This document shows positions 55,170 through 63,968 of a stretch of 64,000 nt of DNA, one piece after another. Where the stretch lies: positions 60,579 through 124,578 of the forward strand of contig NZ_JAUSPS010000070.1 in NCBI RefSeq assembly GCF_030652775.1. The letters run 5' to 3'. The translations under genes and the position numbers were made by a program. The notes under the pieces are model-generated. The model did no database searches. It saw only the letters and a program-made list of their open reading frames with translations, and was not told the origin of the DNA. Origin of the DNA: Acetobacterium sp. GTDB taxonomy: Bacteria > Bacillota > Clostridia > Eubacteriales > Eubacteriaceae. Position 1 is the first letter of the stretch. Each line of letters opens with the position of its first letter.

Positions 55170-57140
55170 TTAATTTAAATTAATTTCCAGATCAACCGAT
55201 TTAAACTCAACTCCGTCACCTGAATAGTATTTACTGAATAATTCATAAAACTGCAATCTCAATGCCTGAATACTCACGATTAATCCTTCTAACGCAATAA
55301 TAAAAATATTAGCGAAGATGAGTATCCCTACGCTGATGACGCCATTTTGCACCATGATGGCAAGTGTCTGAAAGGCCATAAACAAACCCACATGGGTTAA
55401 TGCAAAGGCTCCGATTCTGATAAAGGAAAGGGTATTACTCAACATTCCCAGCAGCATTTCAAAAAGCTCGAAACCACTTTCAACATAATATTCTGAAGCT
55501 GTCTCTTCGTATAATGGTTTTTTTTTCAATAAAAAATTTGCCAATGGTTCTCTGACCAATACTAGAAACACCAGCAATATCGCCAGAACAATCAACAATG
55601 GACTTAATACTTCGGCATATGAAAAATCACCAAAATTTAAACCAAAAATCCCCAGAATACTGGCATACAAAGCTAAACCGCAGATGCCATTTTTCCCGAA
55701 GACCCCTTCTTTGATTTCATGCTTCTTGAGTTTGTTGATAATGCTGTAGATATAAGCCATAAAAAGCATCCCAATCCCAATCAGGACGGCTGCTAAAAGA
55801 ATGGTGTTGATCTCATCAAAAGGCCTTAACCATAAGGGATGTAATACTTCTTCAAATCCAAAAATACTGCCATACATAAAACCGAAGAACGTGGAACACA
55901 GTCCTAATCGAAAAAGCACTTTCCCAAGCTCCACTCCCCTTTTTCCCAGGATCAAACCAGCTAGTGCCAGCACAATACCTTGACCCACATCACCAAACAT
56001 AAATCCAAAACAGAACATATAGGTAATGCTTAAAAAAGGGGTTGGGTCCAGCTCATTAAACGACGGCACTCCATACATTTTCACTAAGATTTCAAAGGGA
56101 CGAAAAAGCCAATTGTTCTTTAATTTTGTGGGTGGTTTCCCGCTACCCTTATTGCTATCTGAAAACATTATAATCATCTCCGGATATTTAGCGGCAATCG
56201 CTTCCATCCGTTGCTTATCCCGTTTGGAAATCCAGCCTGAAAAATAAAAATTTTCATCGCTAAATGCCATATACTTTTTAATGATACTAAGATTGGCATA
56301 AAGACTCAGGGTATTAAAACTGTCTGTTGCATCCAACCGGTTTTCTTCTAAATGGATATTGAGCTTCTTAAATAAATCCGCATTCTTAGTTTGCAGCTCT
56401 TTAATTTCCGCATCAATTGCTTCCAGAATTTCCTTTGGTGACTCGGTATACTTGGCATTAAACCCTTCGATTGGTTTAAAATTGAGTGCCTTCAGAATCC
56501 GTTGGGATTCGATCTCCAGATCCTTGGGCGATACAATCATAAATACTTCTTCATTGTCTTCCTGGTTGCCCACATGAAAGACAATCGAAGTCACACTGTT
56601 ATAGATACTCTTCAATCGCATGGCATTGTCTTTTGTTACGGAACCAAGACTGTAAGAAAAATTCTCCAGACTATCCAGTTCACTCATCTGAGCATCTAAC
56701 TCATCAAGATAGGAATAGGCAACTTTGCTTTTTTCCAAAGCCTCAATCTGTGCCTTAACATCCCTCAATTCACCATATTCCACAACTAAATTATTTTCAA
56801 ACTCTTTAGCTTTTCCTAATGCTTTCCCGAGATCATTTTCACTCTTAGCCAAAGAGAACATGTCTAAATTAAGTGAACCCTTGTAAAGCTCATTTAACTT
56901 ATTTACTGTTTTTACAAAATTCTTCTCATCCATCATAGTCTCGCCCGACACAAGTTGTGCAAATCCCAGTAGTTCTCCCATATTTTCTTCGCGTATAGGA
57001 AGAATGAACCGTCCGGAATCGATTTCCTGCATGGCATCGACTATTTGTATATCATTGAAAAGAAAAATGTCTTTGGCGAATTTATCAACATATTTGATCT
57101 TTCCGACCACATCCATCATAATCACATTTTCAATTGCCAT
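55170..57140 (-). CDS. ntpI: V-type ATPase subunit I (a-type)
   Basis: 656 residues: a soluble N-terminal half (~1-330) with long coiled coils for stator contact, then seven or eight transmembrane helices. The essential arginine lies near the C terminus in IVSIQALRLQFYELFSKYY (typically LxxxxxLRLxxxEFxSKFY). MFGDVGQGIVLALAGLIL and FNELDPTPFLSITYMFCFGFMFGD are typical too. Forms the ion path next to the K ring. Confidence 0.96.
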   Translation of the reverse strand: MAIENVIMMDVVGKIKYVDKFAKDIFLFNDIQIVDAMQEIDSGRFILPIREENMGELLGFAQLVSGETMMDEKNFVKTVNKLNELYKGSLNLDMFSLAKSENDLGKALGKAKEFENNLVVEYGELRDVKAQIEALEKSKVAYSYLDELDAQMSELDSLENFSYSLGSVTKDNAMRLKSIYNSVTSIVFHVGNQEDNEEVFMIVSPKDLEIESQRILKALNFKPIEGFNAKYTESPKEILEAIDAEIKELQTKNADLFKKLNIHLEENRLDATDSFNTLSLYANLSIIKKYMAFSDENFYFSGWISKRDKQRMEAIAAKYPEMIIMFSDSNKGSGKPPTKLKNNWLFRPFEILVKMYGVPSFNELDPTPFLSITYMFCFGFMFGDVGQGIVLALAGLILGKRGVELGKVLFRLGLCSTFFGFMYGSIFGFEEVLHPLWLRPFDEINTILLAAVLIGIGMLFMAYIYSIINKLKKHEIKEGVFGKNGICGLALYASILGIFGLNFGDFSYAEVLSPLLIVLAILLVFLVLVREPLANFLLKKKPLYEETASEYYVESGFELFEMLLGMLSNTLSFIRIGAFALTHVGLFMAFQTLAIMVQNGVISVGILIFANIFIIALEGLIVSIQALRLQFYELFSKYYSGDGVEFKSVDLEINLN

Positions 57141-57160
57141 AGAATACTTCCTTTCACAGC

Positions 57161-58207
57161 CTAATCAATGGGCCTGATTAAATATTTTTTTATTTCATCC
57201 GATCCCATTCGATAGCGCTTACTTTCGATGATTGAAGTAATATCTTCAATCTCGAAGTCCAATAGCCGAACATAGGCAACGACACGTCCAAACGAACCAT
57301 TCCCTTCTCTGAATAGCTTAAGATACATAAAATAAAGATATCTTTCCTGACGCCGTTCCATATACAAATCGATGGTCTTGGTATGATTAAACAGAAATGC
57401 ATAATCGGTGTCAGCAATCTGTTCTTTCATTTCAACGAAGTTCTTAGCTTCAACCAATGTGACTAAACGGCTTTCATTTAATTTCAGGCCGCCTCTTAAT
57501 GAGTAAGCAATCAGCTCCTCGCGAGACAACTTATAAAACTTTTTACCACGATAGATCCAGATTAAATTCAGCAAATCAAAATTGCTGCGCTGGGCATCGA
57601 TCAAATCCCGGTTTGCTTTCTTATCTAATTTGAGCAACCGATTTTTGACCAAATCATAGTAATAGCGATCCAAAGTTTTTTCAACCATTACCAGATCCTG
57701 ATCGATTTTAATATCTTTATAAATTTCTAGAATTCGATAGTAGTCCGTATTAATCAGTAGTTTTTTAAACTCATCCCAATCCCGAGCCCGAAACAATTTA
57801 TCAAAGGGGACAGTCGAATAATTACGAGAATAAACAATTAATTCTCTTAAAGATTCCAGCTCATCATTTCTGGCGATACCCCGGATTAAGATCCTCAGAG
57901 CCTCCACTTCCAGCCGAACGAGAAATACCTTGAAATAGGTCTTATCTTCCCCTGATAAATAATGCATCAGCTTTTCAGTTTCCTGAACCTTTAAATCATT
58001 TAAATGCGCCTCAAACTCAGTTCGATGAAGATTCTCAATATTCATCGTTTTTAGAAACTCACCATAGTAGGTGTTGTCTCTTAAATACAGAAATACTTCC
58101 TTCAAATCCTTTGCTTTTATAAGCTCACGAAAATCCTCATCATCAATTTTGCGAGCTCTCATCGCCAGTGCTTTAGCACTTATACAAGCATATTTACTCT
58201 TAGACAT
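57161..58207 (-). CDS. ntpC: V-type ATPase subunit C (AC39/d-like)
   Basis: 348 residues from the ATG at 58207 (MSKSKYACISAKALAMR); a 51-nt longer reading starts in hydrophobic sequence not typical of the family. The start KYACISAKALAMRARKI and the end DIEDITSIIESKRYRMGSDEIKKYLI match the AC39 subunit (three-fold repeated helical funnel linking rotor shaft to ring). In many bacteria this gene sits in the middle of the operon; here it is second. Confidence 0.92.
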   Translation of the reverse strand: MSKSKYACISAKALAMRARKIDDEDFRELIKAKDLKEVFLYLRDNTYYGEFLKTMNIENLHRTEFEAHLNDLKVQETEKLMHYLSGEDKTYFKVFLVRLEVEALRILIRGIARNDELESLRELIVYSRNYSTVPFDKLFRARDWDEFKKLLINTDYYRILEIYKDIKIDQDLVMVEKTLDRYYYDLVKNRLLKLDKKANRDLIDAQRSNFDLLNLIWIYRGKKFYKLSREELIAYSLRGGLKLNESRLVTLVEAKNFVEMKEQIADTDYAFLFNHTKTIDLYMERRQERYLYFMYLKLFREGNGSFGRVVAYVRLLDFEIEDITSIIESKRYRMGSDEIKKYLIRPID

Positions 58208-58337
58208 ACGATTCTCACACTTTTCTTTAAAATCAAGAAAGAAAATCAGAAAAAACAAGCCTGACGCTGATCTTTTTTCTTTTCATTCCGTTTCCACCTG
58301 AGTGCAATACCCAAAAGACCTGTAGCGTTAATGTCCT

Positions 58338-58688
58338 TTAAACACCACCAACTTTTTTCTTGAATAGTATTTCCAGAACTTCCCTGGCTTTAACTTCTTT
58401 TTTTTCATCATACCGGCAGCGGATTTTAACAAGTTCCTGTTCCATCGTATCAATAATTTTCTGACGTTCTTCTTGAGCCTTATTAATCTCCTGCTGATAG
58501 TTTTGTTTTGCCAATTCTTGAGCTCCATCGAGTTCTGCTTTTTCTTTCTCTTTTATATCATTTTTGGTACGCTCTAAAATTCTATCAGCTCTTTGGACAA
58601 CATTCTTTTTAATCCGCACGGCCTTAGTGTCAAGATTAATAACTTGTCTGATGACCAAATTAATATCAGCGTCTTCACTATGTAGCAT
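58338..58688 (-). CDS. V-type ATPase subunit G/H-like (peripheral stalk coiled coil)
   Basis: 116 residues, almost entirely a Lys/Glu-rich amphipathic helix (ERTKNDIKEKEKAELDG, YQQEINKAQEERQKII). Position as first gene of the V-ATPase operon and size fit the G/H subunit that pairs with subunit E in the stator. Led by GAAAGGAG. Sequence alone is only a generic coiled coil; the assignment leans on context. Confidence 0.78.
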   Translation of the reverse strand: MLHSEDADINLVIRQVINLDTKAVRIKKNVVQRADRILERTKNDIKEKEKAELDGAQELAKQNYQQEINKAQEERQKIIDTMEQELVKIRCRYDEKKEVKAREVLEILFKKKVGGV

Positions 58689-58755
58689 GATCAGTCTCCT
58701 TTCAGTGTGTTTTTACAATTACTTCTTATTAATATACCCATTTATTATCTTTTTC

Positions 58756-58783
58756 ATTATAGCACTTAAAAAAATACTATCAA
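58756..58783 (-). promoter_or_regulatory. Promoter of the V-type ATPase operon
   Basis: On the minus strand TTGATA (58778-58783) and TATAAT (58756-58761) are 16 nt apart; predicted transcription start about 60 nt upstream of the first gene. Divergent from the copA promoter, 52 nt away. Confidence 0.65.
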
Positions 58784-58835
58784 CATCTATTTTTTCTGAC
58801 AACCGATTACAAATTTCAATATATTACTTATTATG

Positions 58836-58864
58836 TTGACATTATTCTGAATCAGGCGTATGAT
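58836..58864 (+). promoter_or_regulatory. Promoter of copA-csoR
   Basis: TTGACA (58836-58841) and TATGAT (58859-58864) are separated by exactly 17 nt, a near-consensus sigma-A promoter. The predicted transcription start (~58871) lies just before the palindromic operator. Confidence 0.75.
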
Positions 58865-58874
58865 ATTATTATAC

Positions 58875-58905
58875 ATACCCCCACCCCACGTGGGGTGCAT
58901 AGTAT
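58875..58905 (+). promoter_or_regulatory. CsoR operator upstream of copA
   Basis: A perfect 14-bp G/C palindrome, ACCCCACGTGGGGT (58883-58896), flanked by ATACCC and GCATAGTAT, overlaps the predicted start of transcription. Its C-run/G-run structure matches CsoR sites on copper operons, and the last gene of the operon encodes a CsoR. Copper binding should release the repressor. Confidence 0.75.
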
Positions 58906-58918
58906 AGGAGGTATTACC

Positions 58919-61507
58919 ATGAAAAAAATACAATTCAATATTAGCGGTATGACCTGTACAGCCTGCGCTAGTGCCATTGAAAGAAAGGTTAGCCAGATCA
59001 AAGGGGTCGAGTCTGCCGTCATTAATTTTTCAAATGAAAAACTGGTGGTTCAACATGATCCTGACCTTGCGCCCGCAACTCTGATCATCAGCACCATCGT
59101 GGCACTGGGATACGGCGCTGAATTAGCTGATCAGGACAAAACTGCCACCGCTGGTGTCAATAAAAAAGAAATCGGGAAGCCTGGTTACCAAAGCCAAATC
59201 GATGAGCTTAAATTGCGATTAATCGGCGCACTGATTTTTACGCTCCCCCTGGTTTATCTGGCCATGGCTCCGATGATCGGCCTGCCCATTCCAGTTTTTC
59301 TGGCCGGCGAGCAGAACATCCTGATTAATGCCTTAACCCAGATGTTGCTTACCCTGCCGGTTATTTACATGTGTCGACATTTTTACACCAATGGCTTTAA
59401 AGCTCTAATCAAACGAATCCCCAATATGGATTCTCTGGTGGCGGTGGGTACCAGTGCAGCATTTATGTATGGGGTGGTGGTTCTTTTCATTCTGGCCTAT
59501 GGTTTCTCATATGATAACATGCAATTGATCCATCATTATTCACACGAACTCTATTTTGAATCAACCACGGTTATTCTTGTATTGATTACCCTGGGAAAGT
59601 TTCTTGAAACAAAAGCCAAAGGCAAAACGTCTCAAGCCATTGAAAAACTCATTGCTTTAGTCCCAGATAATGCCCGGGTTTTACGAAATAACATGGAGGT
59701 CGAAATTCCCATTGACGAGGTGCGAATTGATGATATAGTGATTATTCGTCCTGGCGAACGGATTCCCGTTGATGGTGAAATACAAAGTGGCCATTCCAGC
59801 GTCGACGAATCGCTGCTAACCGGTGAAAGCTTACCAGTAGAAAAATCCATTGGTGATTCTGTTATCTCCGGCAGCATGAATAAAACCGGGTCATTTGAAT
59901 TCAAAGCGACAAAAATCGGTGAGGATACGACCCTAAGTAAAATTATTCAGCTAGTTGAAGAAGCTCAATCATCAAAAGCTCCGATTGCCAGAATCGCTGA
60001 TGAAATCAGCCGCTACTTTGTTCCGGCAGTGATGGCAGTTTCGCTGCTCACCTTTGTGATCTGGATGATCCTCGGTTACGGGTTGTCCTTTGCCTTATCT
60101 GCCGCCATATCAGTTTTAGTCATTTCCTGCCCCTGTGCTCTGGGTTTGGCTACCCCCACGGCAATAATGGTCGGCACCGGAAAAGGCGCCGAAAAAGGCA
60201 TCTTATTCAAAAATGGGCCAGCTCTGGAAATTCTCGGAAAATCTAACACCATTGTCTTTGACAAGACCGGCACACTGACCATCGGTTCTCCATCGATAAC
60301 CGATATCATTCTTTATGATTCTGAAGTGGATCAGAACGAATTATTAAAACTGACTGCCTCGCTAGAAAAAAAATCAGAGCACCCGCTAAGTGAAGCGATT
60401 ATTAATGAGACTGATGCACGTCAATTGCCTTTATATGATGTCACCCATTTTGAGTCGCTATCGGGATTAGGTATTCACGGTCAGATCGCAAACAAAGAAC
60501 TGCTGATCGGAAATATTAAACTAATGGAAAAAAATGCTGTCTCGGTAGAGCCGATCATGGCAGACTATCTGCGACTCTCCGATTTGGGAAAAACGCCACT
60601 ATTGGTTAGCTGGGATCATTCTATTAAAGGGATCATCGGGGTTGCCGACACAATCAAAGAAAACAGCAGTTTGGCGGTTTCCCAGCTTAAGGCAATGGGT
60701 ATCCAGGTCTATATGCTCACCGGCGACAACGAACGAACGGCTCACGCCATTGGCAACATGGTAAACATTGAAAATGTTGTCGCCAATGTGCTCCCCCACG
60801 AAAAATCATCGATGATCAAGCAGCTTCAGTCTCAGGGACATCAGGTGATCATGGTCGGCGATGGTATCAACGATGCTCCGGCTCTGGCTCAAAGTGATGT
60901 TGGCATTGCCATCGGCAATGGTACTGATGTCGCCATCGAGTCCGCCGATGTCATACTGATGCAAAACGATTTGATGAATATCGTCTCAGCCATCCAATTA
61001 AGCAAAGCGACACTGAGGAATATCAAGCAGAATTTATTTTGGGCATTTATTTATAACGTGATCGGTATTCCCCTTGCCGCCGGTATATTTTATATCCCCT
61101 TTGCATTGAAGTTAAATCCTATGTTTGCGGCTGGCGCAATGAGCCTAAGCTCGGTATCCGTTGTTCTTAATGCTTTGTCACTCAAAACATTTAAGACCAA
61201 ACTCTTCCCGATTGGCAAGGTTGAAACGAATCAAACTGTTACCAAGGCAGAACTGCCTGTAAATAAAAATATAGAAACGAAAGAAGGAAAAACCATGAAA
61301 AAATTATTAAAAGTAGCTGATATGAGTTGTCAGCATTGTGTTAAACGTGTCGAAGGTGTTTTAAATGGCGTTGCCGGAATCACTGATGTATCGGTTTCTT
61401 TGGAAAAAGGCGAGGCCAGTTTTATGGCTTCTGAAAATGTTGATATCAGTGCGGTGACTGCTGCTCTTACCGAAGCTGGTTACCCTGCCTCTGAAATAAC
61501 CCAGTAA
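58919..61507 (+). CDS. copA: Copper-exporting P1B ATPase fused to a C-terminal CopZ-like domain
   Basis: 862 residues; ATG at 58919 follows ATAGGAGG (a 24-nt longer reading has no such site). N-terminal HMA domain with GMTCTACAS (Cys13/Cys16), eight transmembrane helices, CPC metal site ([12 protein letters not shown]), phosphorylation motif [15 protein letters not shown], and [10 protein letters not shown]. The ATPase proper ends near [12 protein letters not shown] linker (~25 residues) and a second HMA domain (~70 residues, DMSCQHC) follow. Exports Cu(I) across the membrane. A ribosome site and ATG lie at the start of the second HMA domain, so a free chaperone may also be made. Operon with csoR. 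Confidence 0.96.
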   Translation: MKKIQFNISGMTCTACASAIERKVSQIKGVESAVINFSNEKLVVQHDPDLAPATLIISTIVALGYGAELADQDKTATAGVNKKEIGKPGYQSQIDELKLRLIGALIFTLPLVYLAMAPMIGLPIPVFLAGEQNILINALTQMLLTLPVIYMCRHFYTNGFKALIKRIPNMDSLVAVGTSAAFMYGVVVLFILAYGFSYDNMQLIHHYSHELYFESTTVILVLITLGKFLETKAKGKTSQAIEKLIALVPDNARVLRNNMEVEIPIDEVRIDDIVIIRPGERIPVDGEIQSGHSSVDESLLTGESLPVEKSIGDSVISGSMNKTGSFEFKATKIGEDTTLSKIIQLVEEAQSSKAPIARIADEISRYFVPAVMAVSLLTFVIWMILGYGLSFALSAAISVLVISCPCALGLATPTAIMVGTGKGAEKGILFKNGPALEILGKSNTIVFDKTGTLTIGSPSITDIILYDSEVDQNELLKLTASLEKKSEHPLSEAIINETDARQLPLYDVTHFESLSGLGIHGQIANKELLIGNIKLMEKNAVSVEPIMADYLRLSDLGKTPLLVSWDHSIKGIIGVADTIKENSSLAVSQLKAMGIQVYMLTGDNERTAHAIGNMVNIENVVANVLPHEKSSMIKQLQSQGHQVIMVGDGINDAPALAQSDVGIAIGNGTDVAIESADVILMQNDLMNIVSAIQLSKATLRNIKQNLFWAFIYNVIGIPLAAGIFYIPFALKLNPMFAAGAMSLSSVSVVLNALSLKTFKTKLFPIGKVETNQTVTKAELPVNKNIETKEGKTMKKLLKVADMSCQHCVKRVEGVLNGVAGITDVSVSLEKGEASFMASENVDISAVTAALTEAGYPASEITQ
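61295..61507 (+). CDS. Putative internal CopZ copper chaperone (in frame within copA)
   Basis: 70 residues, [20 protein letters not shown] at the start: a complete HMA fold with MxCxxC and the length of CopZ. AAGAAGG lies 7 nt before this ATG, inside the copA reading frame. Either it is only the C-terminal domain of CopA, or ribosomes also start here and release a soluble copper chaperone. The second is a prediction. Confidence 0.5.
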   Translation: MKKLLKVADMSCQHCVKRVEGVLNGVAGITDVSVSLEKGEASFMASENVDISAVTAALTEAGYPASEITQ

Positions 61508-61777
61508 ATGATGAAAACCAAAGATCGAACAACCGAGCTTAACTTACTAAAAACCGCCCGGGGACAGATAGATGGCATTATTAAAATGCTGGAAAGTGAC
61601 CGCTACTGCATTGATGTGTCAAAACAGATTCTGGCAGTTCAGGCGCTTTTAAAGAAAACCAACCTGGAGATTCTAAAAAAGCACATGAATTCCTGTGTCA
61701 AAGATGCCTTTGAAAAGGGCGATGGCGAAGCTAAAATTGATGAGATCATGCTCGTCCTTGATAAATATTATCGTTAG
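61508..61777 (+). CDS. csoR: CsoR-type copper-sensing repressor
   Basis: 89 residues, all helical. The Cu(I) triad is present: Cys34 (DRYCIDV), His59 and Cys63 (KKHMNSC). The start directly follows the copA stop codon and shows no clear ribosome site, implying translational coupling; an ATG ATG pair leaves the exact first residue open. It represses the operon by binding the palindrome upstream of copA and lets go when copper is bound. Confidence 0.93.
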   Translation: MMKTKDRTTELNLLKTARGQIDGIIKMLESDRYCIDVSKQILAVQALLKKTNLEILKKHMNSCVKDAFEKGDGEAKIDEIMLVLDKYYR

Positions 61778-61806
61778 CTTCTATTGTCATACTTGGTCGG
61801 AAATTT

Positions 61807-61837
61807 AAAAGCCAGTTCTATTAAGAACTGGCTTTTT
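61807..61837 (+). terminator. Terminator of copA-csoR
   Basis: Perfect 13-bp stem AAAAGCCAGTTCT/AGAACTGGCTTTT with a 4-nt loop and T-run. Confidence 0.88.
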
Positions 61838-61968
61838 TATCATATTTACGCTTTTTAAGTTGAAAATGGCATTGTTCATAAAATTTCTTTTGACCAGGCT
61901 TCTAAAACATCATATACTAGTTATAAGAAATCAATTCGATTATGTTTAGTTATAGAGGTGACTTGCCA

Positions 61969-62625
61969 ATGAAAAAATTAATCTCAATTCTGATTGGTGT
62001 GTTGATAATCGGTTCAATCCTTACCCTTGCCATTGACAAGGATGTTATGAGTATTTCCAAATATGTAAACAGCCCCGGAAATGGTAGTGACGCTTTTGAG
62101 GCAACATTAACCGCTGGCCATTATACGGCGGGAATCGATATTCCCCCTGGTACCTATACCATTACCACCCTATCCGGCACCGGCCAAGTATCTTCTACTA
62201 AGGTGTTTTCCGGCGCCATTGATGGTAAAGGATCTGATAATCGTGAAAACCTGAAAACAACGATCGACAATGTTCAGCTTCCTGAAAATGTCGTCCTGAC
62301 GCTAACCGGTAGTCTGGTCGCAAAGATTGCTACTGACACGGCTGATTTAAAAGCAATGATCCCCCGCAGAAACACCGCTGTTAATCCGATCACCCTTACT
62401 CCGGGGCAATACAAATCGGGCCAGAATTTTGATCCTGGTACCTATGATGTCATCTGGGTCAGTGGGCTTGGCACCGTTTCTTCCTCTAACCTATTTGATC
62501 AAGGAATTTTTGAGCGCATGGGTTTTGACGATTTGACTGCAAAAGAATTTAAGAATCTCGAACTCAAAGATGGTTCAATCCTTACCGTTTCAGATTTGAC
62601 GATTAAACTAGTGCCTAGTAAATAA
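61969..62625 (+). CDS. Exported protein with two repeated beta-domains
   Basis: 218 residues; start at 61969 (MKKLIS) follows AGAGGTG. An N-terminal signal peptide or anchor (~4-22) is followed by two ~75-residue repeats, each opening with a G-x-Y-x-x-G-x-x-[IF]-x-P-G-T-Y core (AGHYTAGIDIPPGTY; PGQYKSGQNFDPGTY) and then SG-G-VSS. Such GxYxxGxDIPxGxY repeats occur in Firmicute surface proteins of unknown role. Probably co-transcribed with the next gene, 68 nt downstream. Confidence 0.78.
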   Translation: MKKLISILIGVLIIGSILTLAIDKDVMSISKYVNSPGNGSDAFEATLTAGHYTAGIDIPPGTYTITTLSGTGQVSSTKVFSGAIDGKGSDNRENLKTTIDNVQLPENVVLTLTGSLVAKIATDTADLKAMIPRRNTAVNPITLTPGQYKSGQNFDPGTYDVIWVSGLGTVSSSNLFDQGIFERMGFDDLTAKEFKNLELKDGSILTVSDLTIKLVPSK

Positions 62626-62693
62626 AAAAACGACTGTGCTCGATGTCACTGTTAGCTTTTGGTGAAGCTGGTGCAAAAGGAGAAATTAATATT

Positions 62694-63545
62694 ATGTTGA
62701 ATTTAAAGAAGTCAAAATTCTATGTCATTGCCATCATCGCCGCTGTGGTGGTTATTCTCGCTGTTATTATAGTCGGACTGAAAAAGACTCCTGCAGCTGA
62801 TAGTGCCTGGTTAACGGAAAATGAGATTATCGATACCTTTAACGCCCATGATCTGGCGCTGGAGAAAGACAGCAGCAAAAACTCTTCAAACTACACCATT
62901 GGCGGTATTAAACCGGGAATATTCGAGTTGAACGAGTCCGATAGCACCTTCTATGTTTATATTTTTGATAACATGGATGAACGATATGATAACTTTATTC
63001 TTTGGGACTTTGATAATATTGATAACATTGAATTTGATGGGTCAGTTAATGCCTATCATTCAAAAAACGCGTCCATTGTTTTAGAGGCACCGTTTGGAAA
63101 TGGAGACACTCTGGATTCCAATGAGATCAGCGAATTTAGCAAGTTGGCAAACGTCATTTCCGATACGGTTTTTCTGTATTTAAATGACGGCAAAACTATT
63201 GTCTATCATGGTGAGAGCGAACACTGGCGCGGCACCTATACATTAAAATACTATAGTAATCCGATCGAGGATGAGAATGGTCAGCGGTATCTGGACACCT
63301 ATCGTTGGGAGACTTCTCAGTTAGCATATCGTGGTGATGATCTGAAAAATATTGGAGCTATCTCATACAAACTTAAACGCGGTCTTAGTAGTGGTGGGGA
63401 AGGAACTGGCTTGATAATGAACGACGAAGGAATTGTTAATTTAGGGGGAAGTGGCGGTAACGGTGGGGGCACTACTCTTCCTCAGGAGATCGCAATTACA
63501 GTTATATGGAATGATCAGGAAGAAAGTCTAATTCTTGAACCTTGA
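62694..63545 (+). CDS. Membrane-anchored exported protein of unknown function
   Basis: 283 residues; start at 62694 follows AAAAGGAG, not the codon 51 nt upstream. An N-terminal hydrophobic helix (~10-29) anchors an acidic extracytoplasmic part rich in Asp, Asn, Tyr and Ser. A Gly-rich stretch (GGSGGNGGG) lies near the C terminus. No family recognised. It could work with the repeat protein encoded just before it. Confidence 0.7.
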   Translation: MLNLKKSKFYVIAIIAAVVVILAVIIVGLKKTPAADSAWLTENEIIDTFNAHDLALEKDSSKNSSNYTIGGIKPGIFELNESDSTFYVYIFDNMDERYDNFILWDFDNIDNIEFDGSVNAYHSKNASIVLEAPFGNGDTLDSNEISEFSKLANVISDTVFLYLNDGKTIVYHGESEHWRGTYTLKYYSNPIEDENGQRYLDTYRWETSQLAYRGDDLKNIGAISYKLKRGLSSGGEGTGLIMNDEGIVNLGGSGGNGGGTTLPQEIAITVIWNDQEESLILEP

Positions 63546-63614
63546 ACACGTCCGCATTAGTAAATTTTTATGTAGTGTGAAAATTGAGCTTATAAAATTG
63601 AAAGCAAAAAAATA

Positions 63615-63639
63615 AACCGCTTTAAATAGCGGTTTTTTG
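63615..63639 (+). terminator. Terminator after the exported-protein genes
   Basis: Stem ACCGCT/AGCGGT flanked by A- and T-runs, with TTTTTT on the plus strand. Confidence 0.75.
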
Positions 63640-63647
63640 TTTAAAAT

Positions 63648-63723
63648 TGGTGACCCATGGGCGACTTGAACGCCCGACACCCTGATTAAAAGTCAGATGC
63701 TCTACCAACTGAGCTAATGGGTC
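63648..63723 (-). tRNA. tRNA-Lys (anticodon UUU)
   Basis: 76 nt with encoded CCA. Acceptor GACCCAT/ATGGGTC, D-arm AGCTCAGTTGGTAGAGC, anticodon arm CTGA-CTTTTAA-TCAG (anticodon TTT), T-arm GGGCGTTCAAGTCGCCC. All four arms pair. A substrate class for MnmA. Confidence 0.95.
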
Positions 63724-63779
63724 AGATAAATATTAAGTTAGTTTGTCTTCATAGGTTTGTATGATCCATTTGTTTGCCA

Positions 63780-63842
63780 GACTAAGCGATTCACTCAAAA
63801 ATGTTCACTTCCTACGGTCGTGCATTTTTGGTTCTCTGCTTA
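63780..63842. repeat. Hairpin element next to a tRNA remnant
   Basis: An inverted repeat (CTAAGC...GCTTA ends; CAAAAATG/CATTTTTG inner stem) of about 60 nt, abutting the truncated tRNA copy. No ORF. Resembles a small mobile palindromic element. Confidence 0.5.
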
Positions 63843-63864
63843 TACCAACTGAGCTAATGGGTCA
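63843..63864 (-). pseudogene. Truncated 5' fragment of tRNA-Lys
   Basis: A 22-bp exact direct repeat of the 5' end of the intact tRNA-Lys gene (63703-63724), covering the acceptor 5' strand and most of the D arm. The rest of the gene is missing and is replaced by the hairpin element, so it cannot fold as a tRNA. Confidence 0.85.
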
Positions 63865-63883
63865 TGATAAAATAGTAAATAAG

Positions 63884-63968
63884 TGGTGGGAGAAGATGGT
63901 TTCGAACCATCGTAGACGTCGTCAACGGATTTACAGTCCGCCCCCTTTAGCCACTCGGGCATTCTCCC
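63884..63968 (-). tRNA. tRNA-Tyr (anticodon GUA)
   Basis: 85 nt with encoded CCA. Acceptor GGGAGAA/TTCTCCC, anticodon arm CGGA-CTGTAAA-TCCG (anticodon GTA), long variable arm typical of bacterial tRNA-Tyr, T-arm GATGGTTCGAAACCATC. Confidence 0.95.

Noticed and set aside
63843..63864. A second functional tRNA gene
   Set aside because: Only the 5' end is present; the anticodon arm, T arm and acceptor 3' strand are missing.
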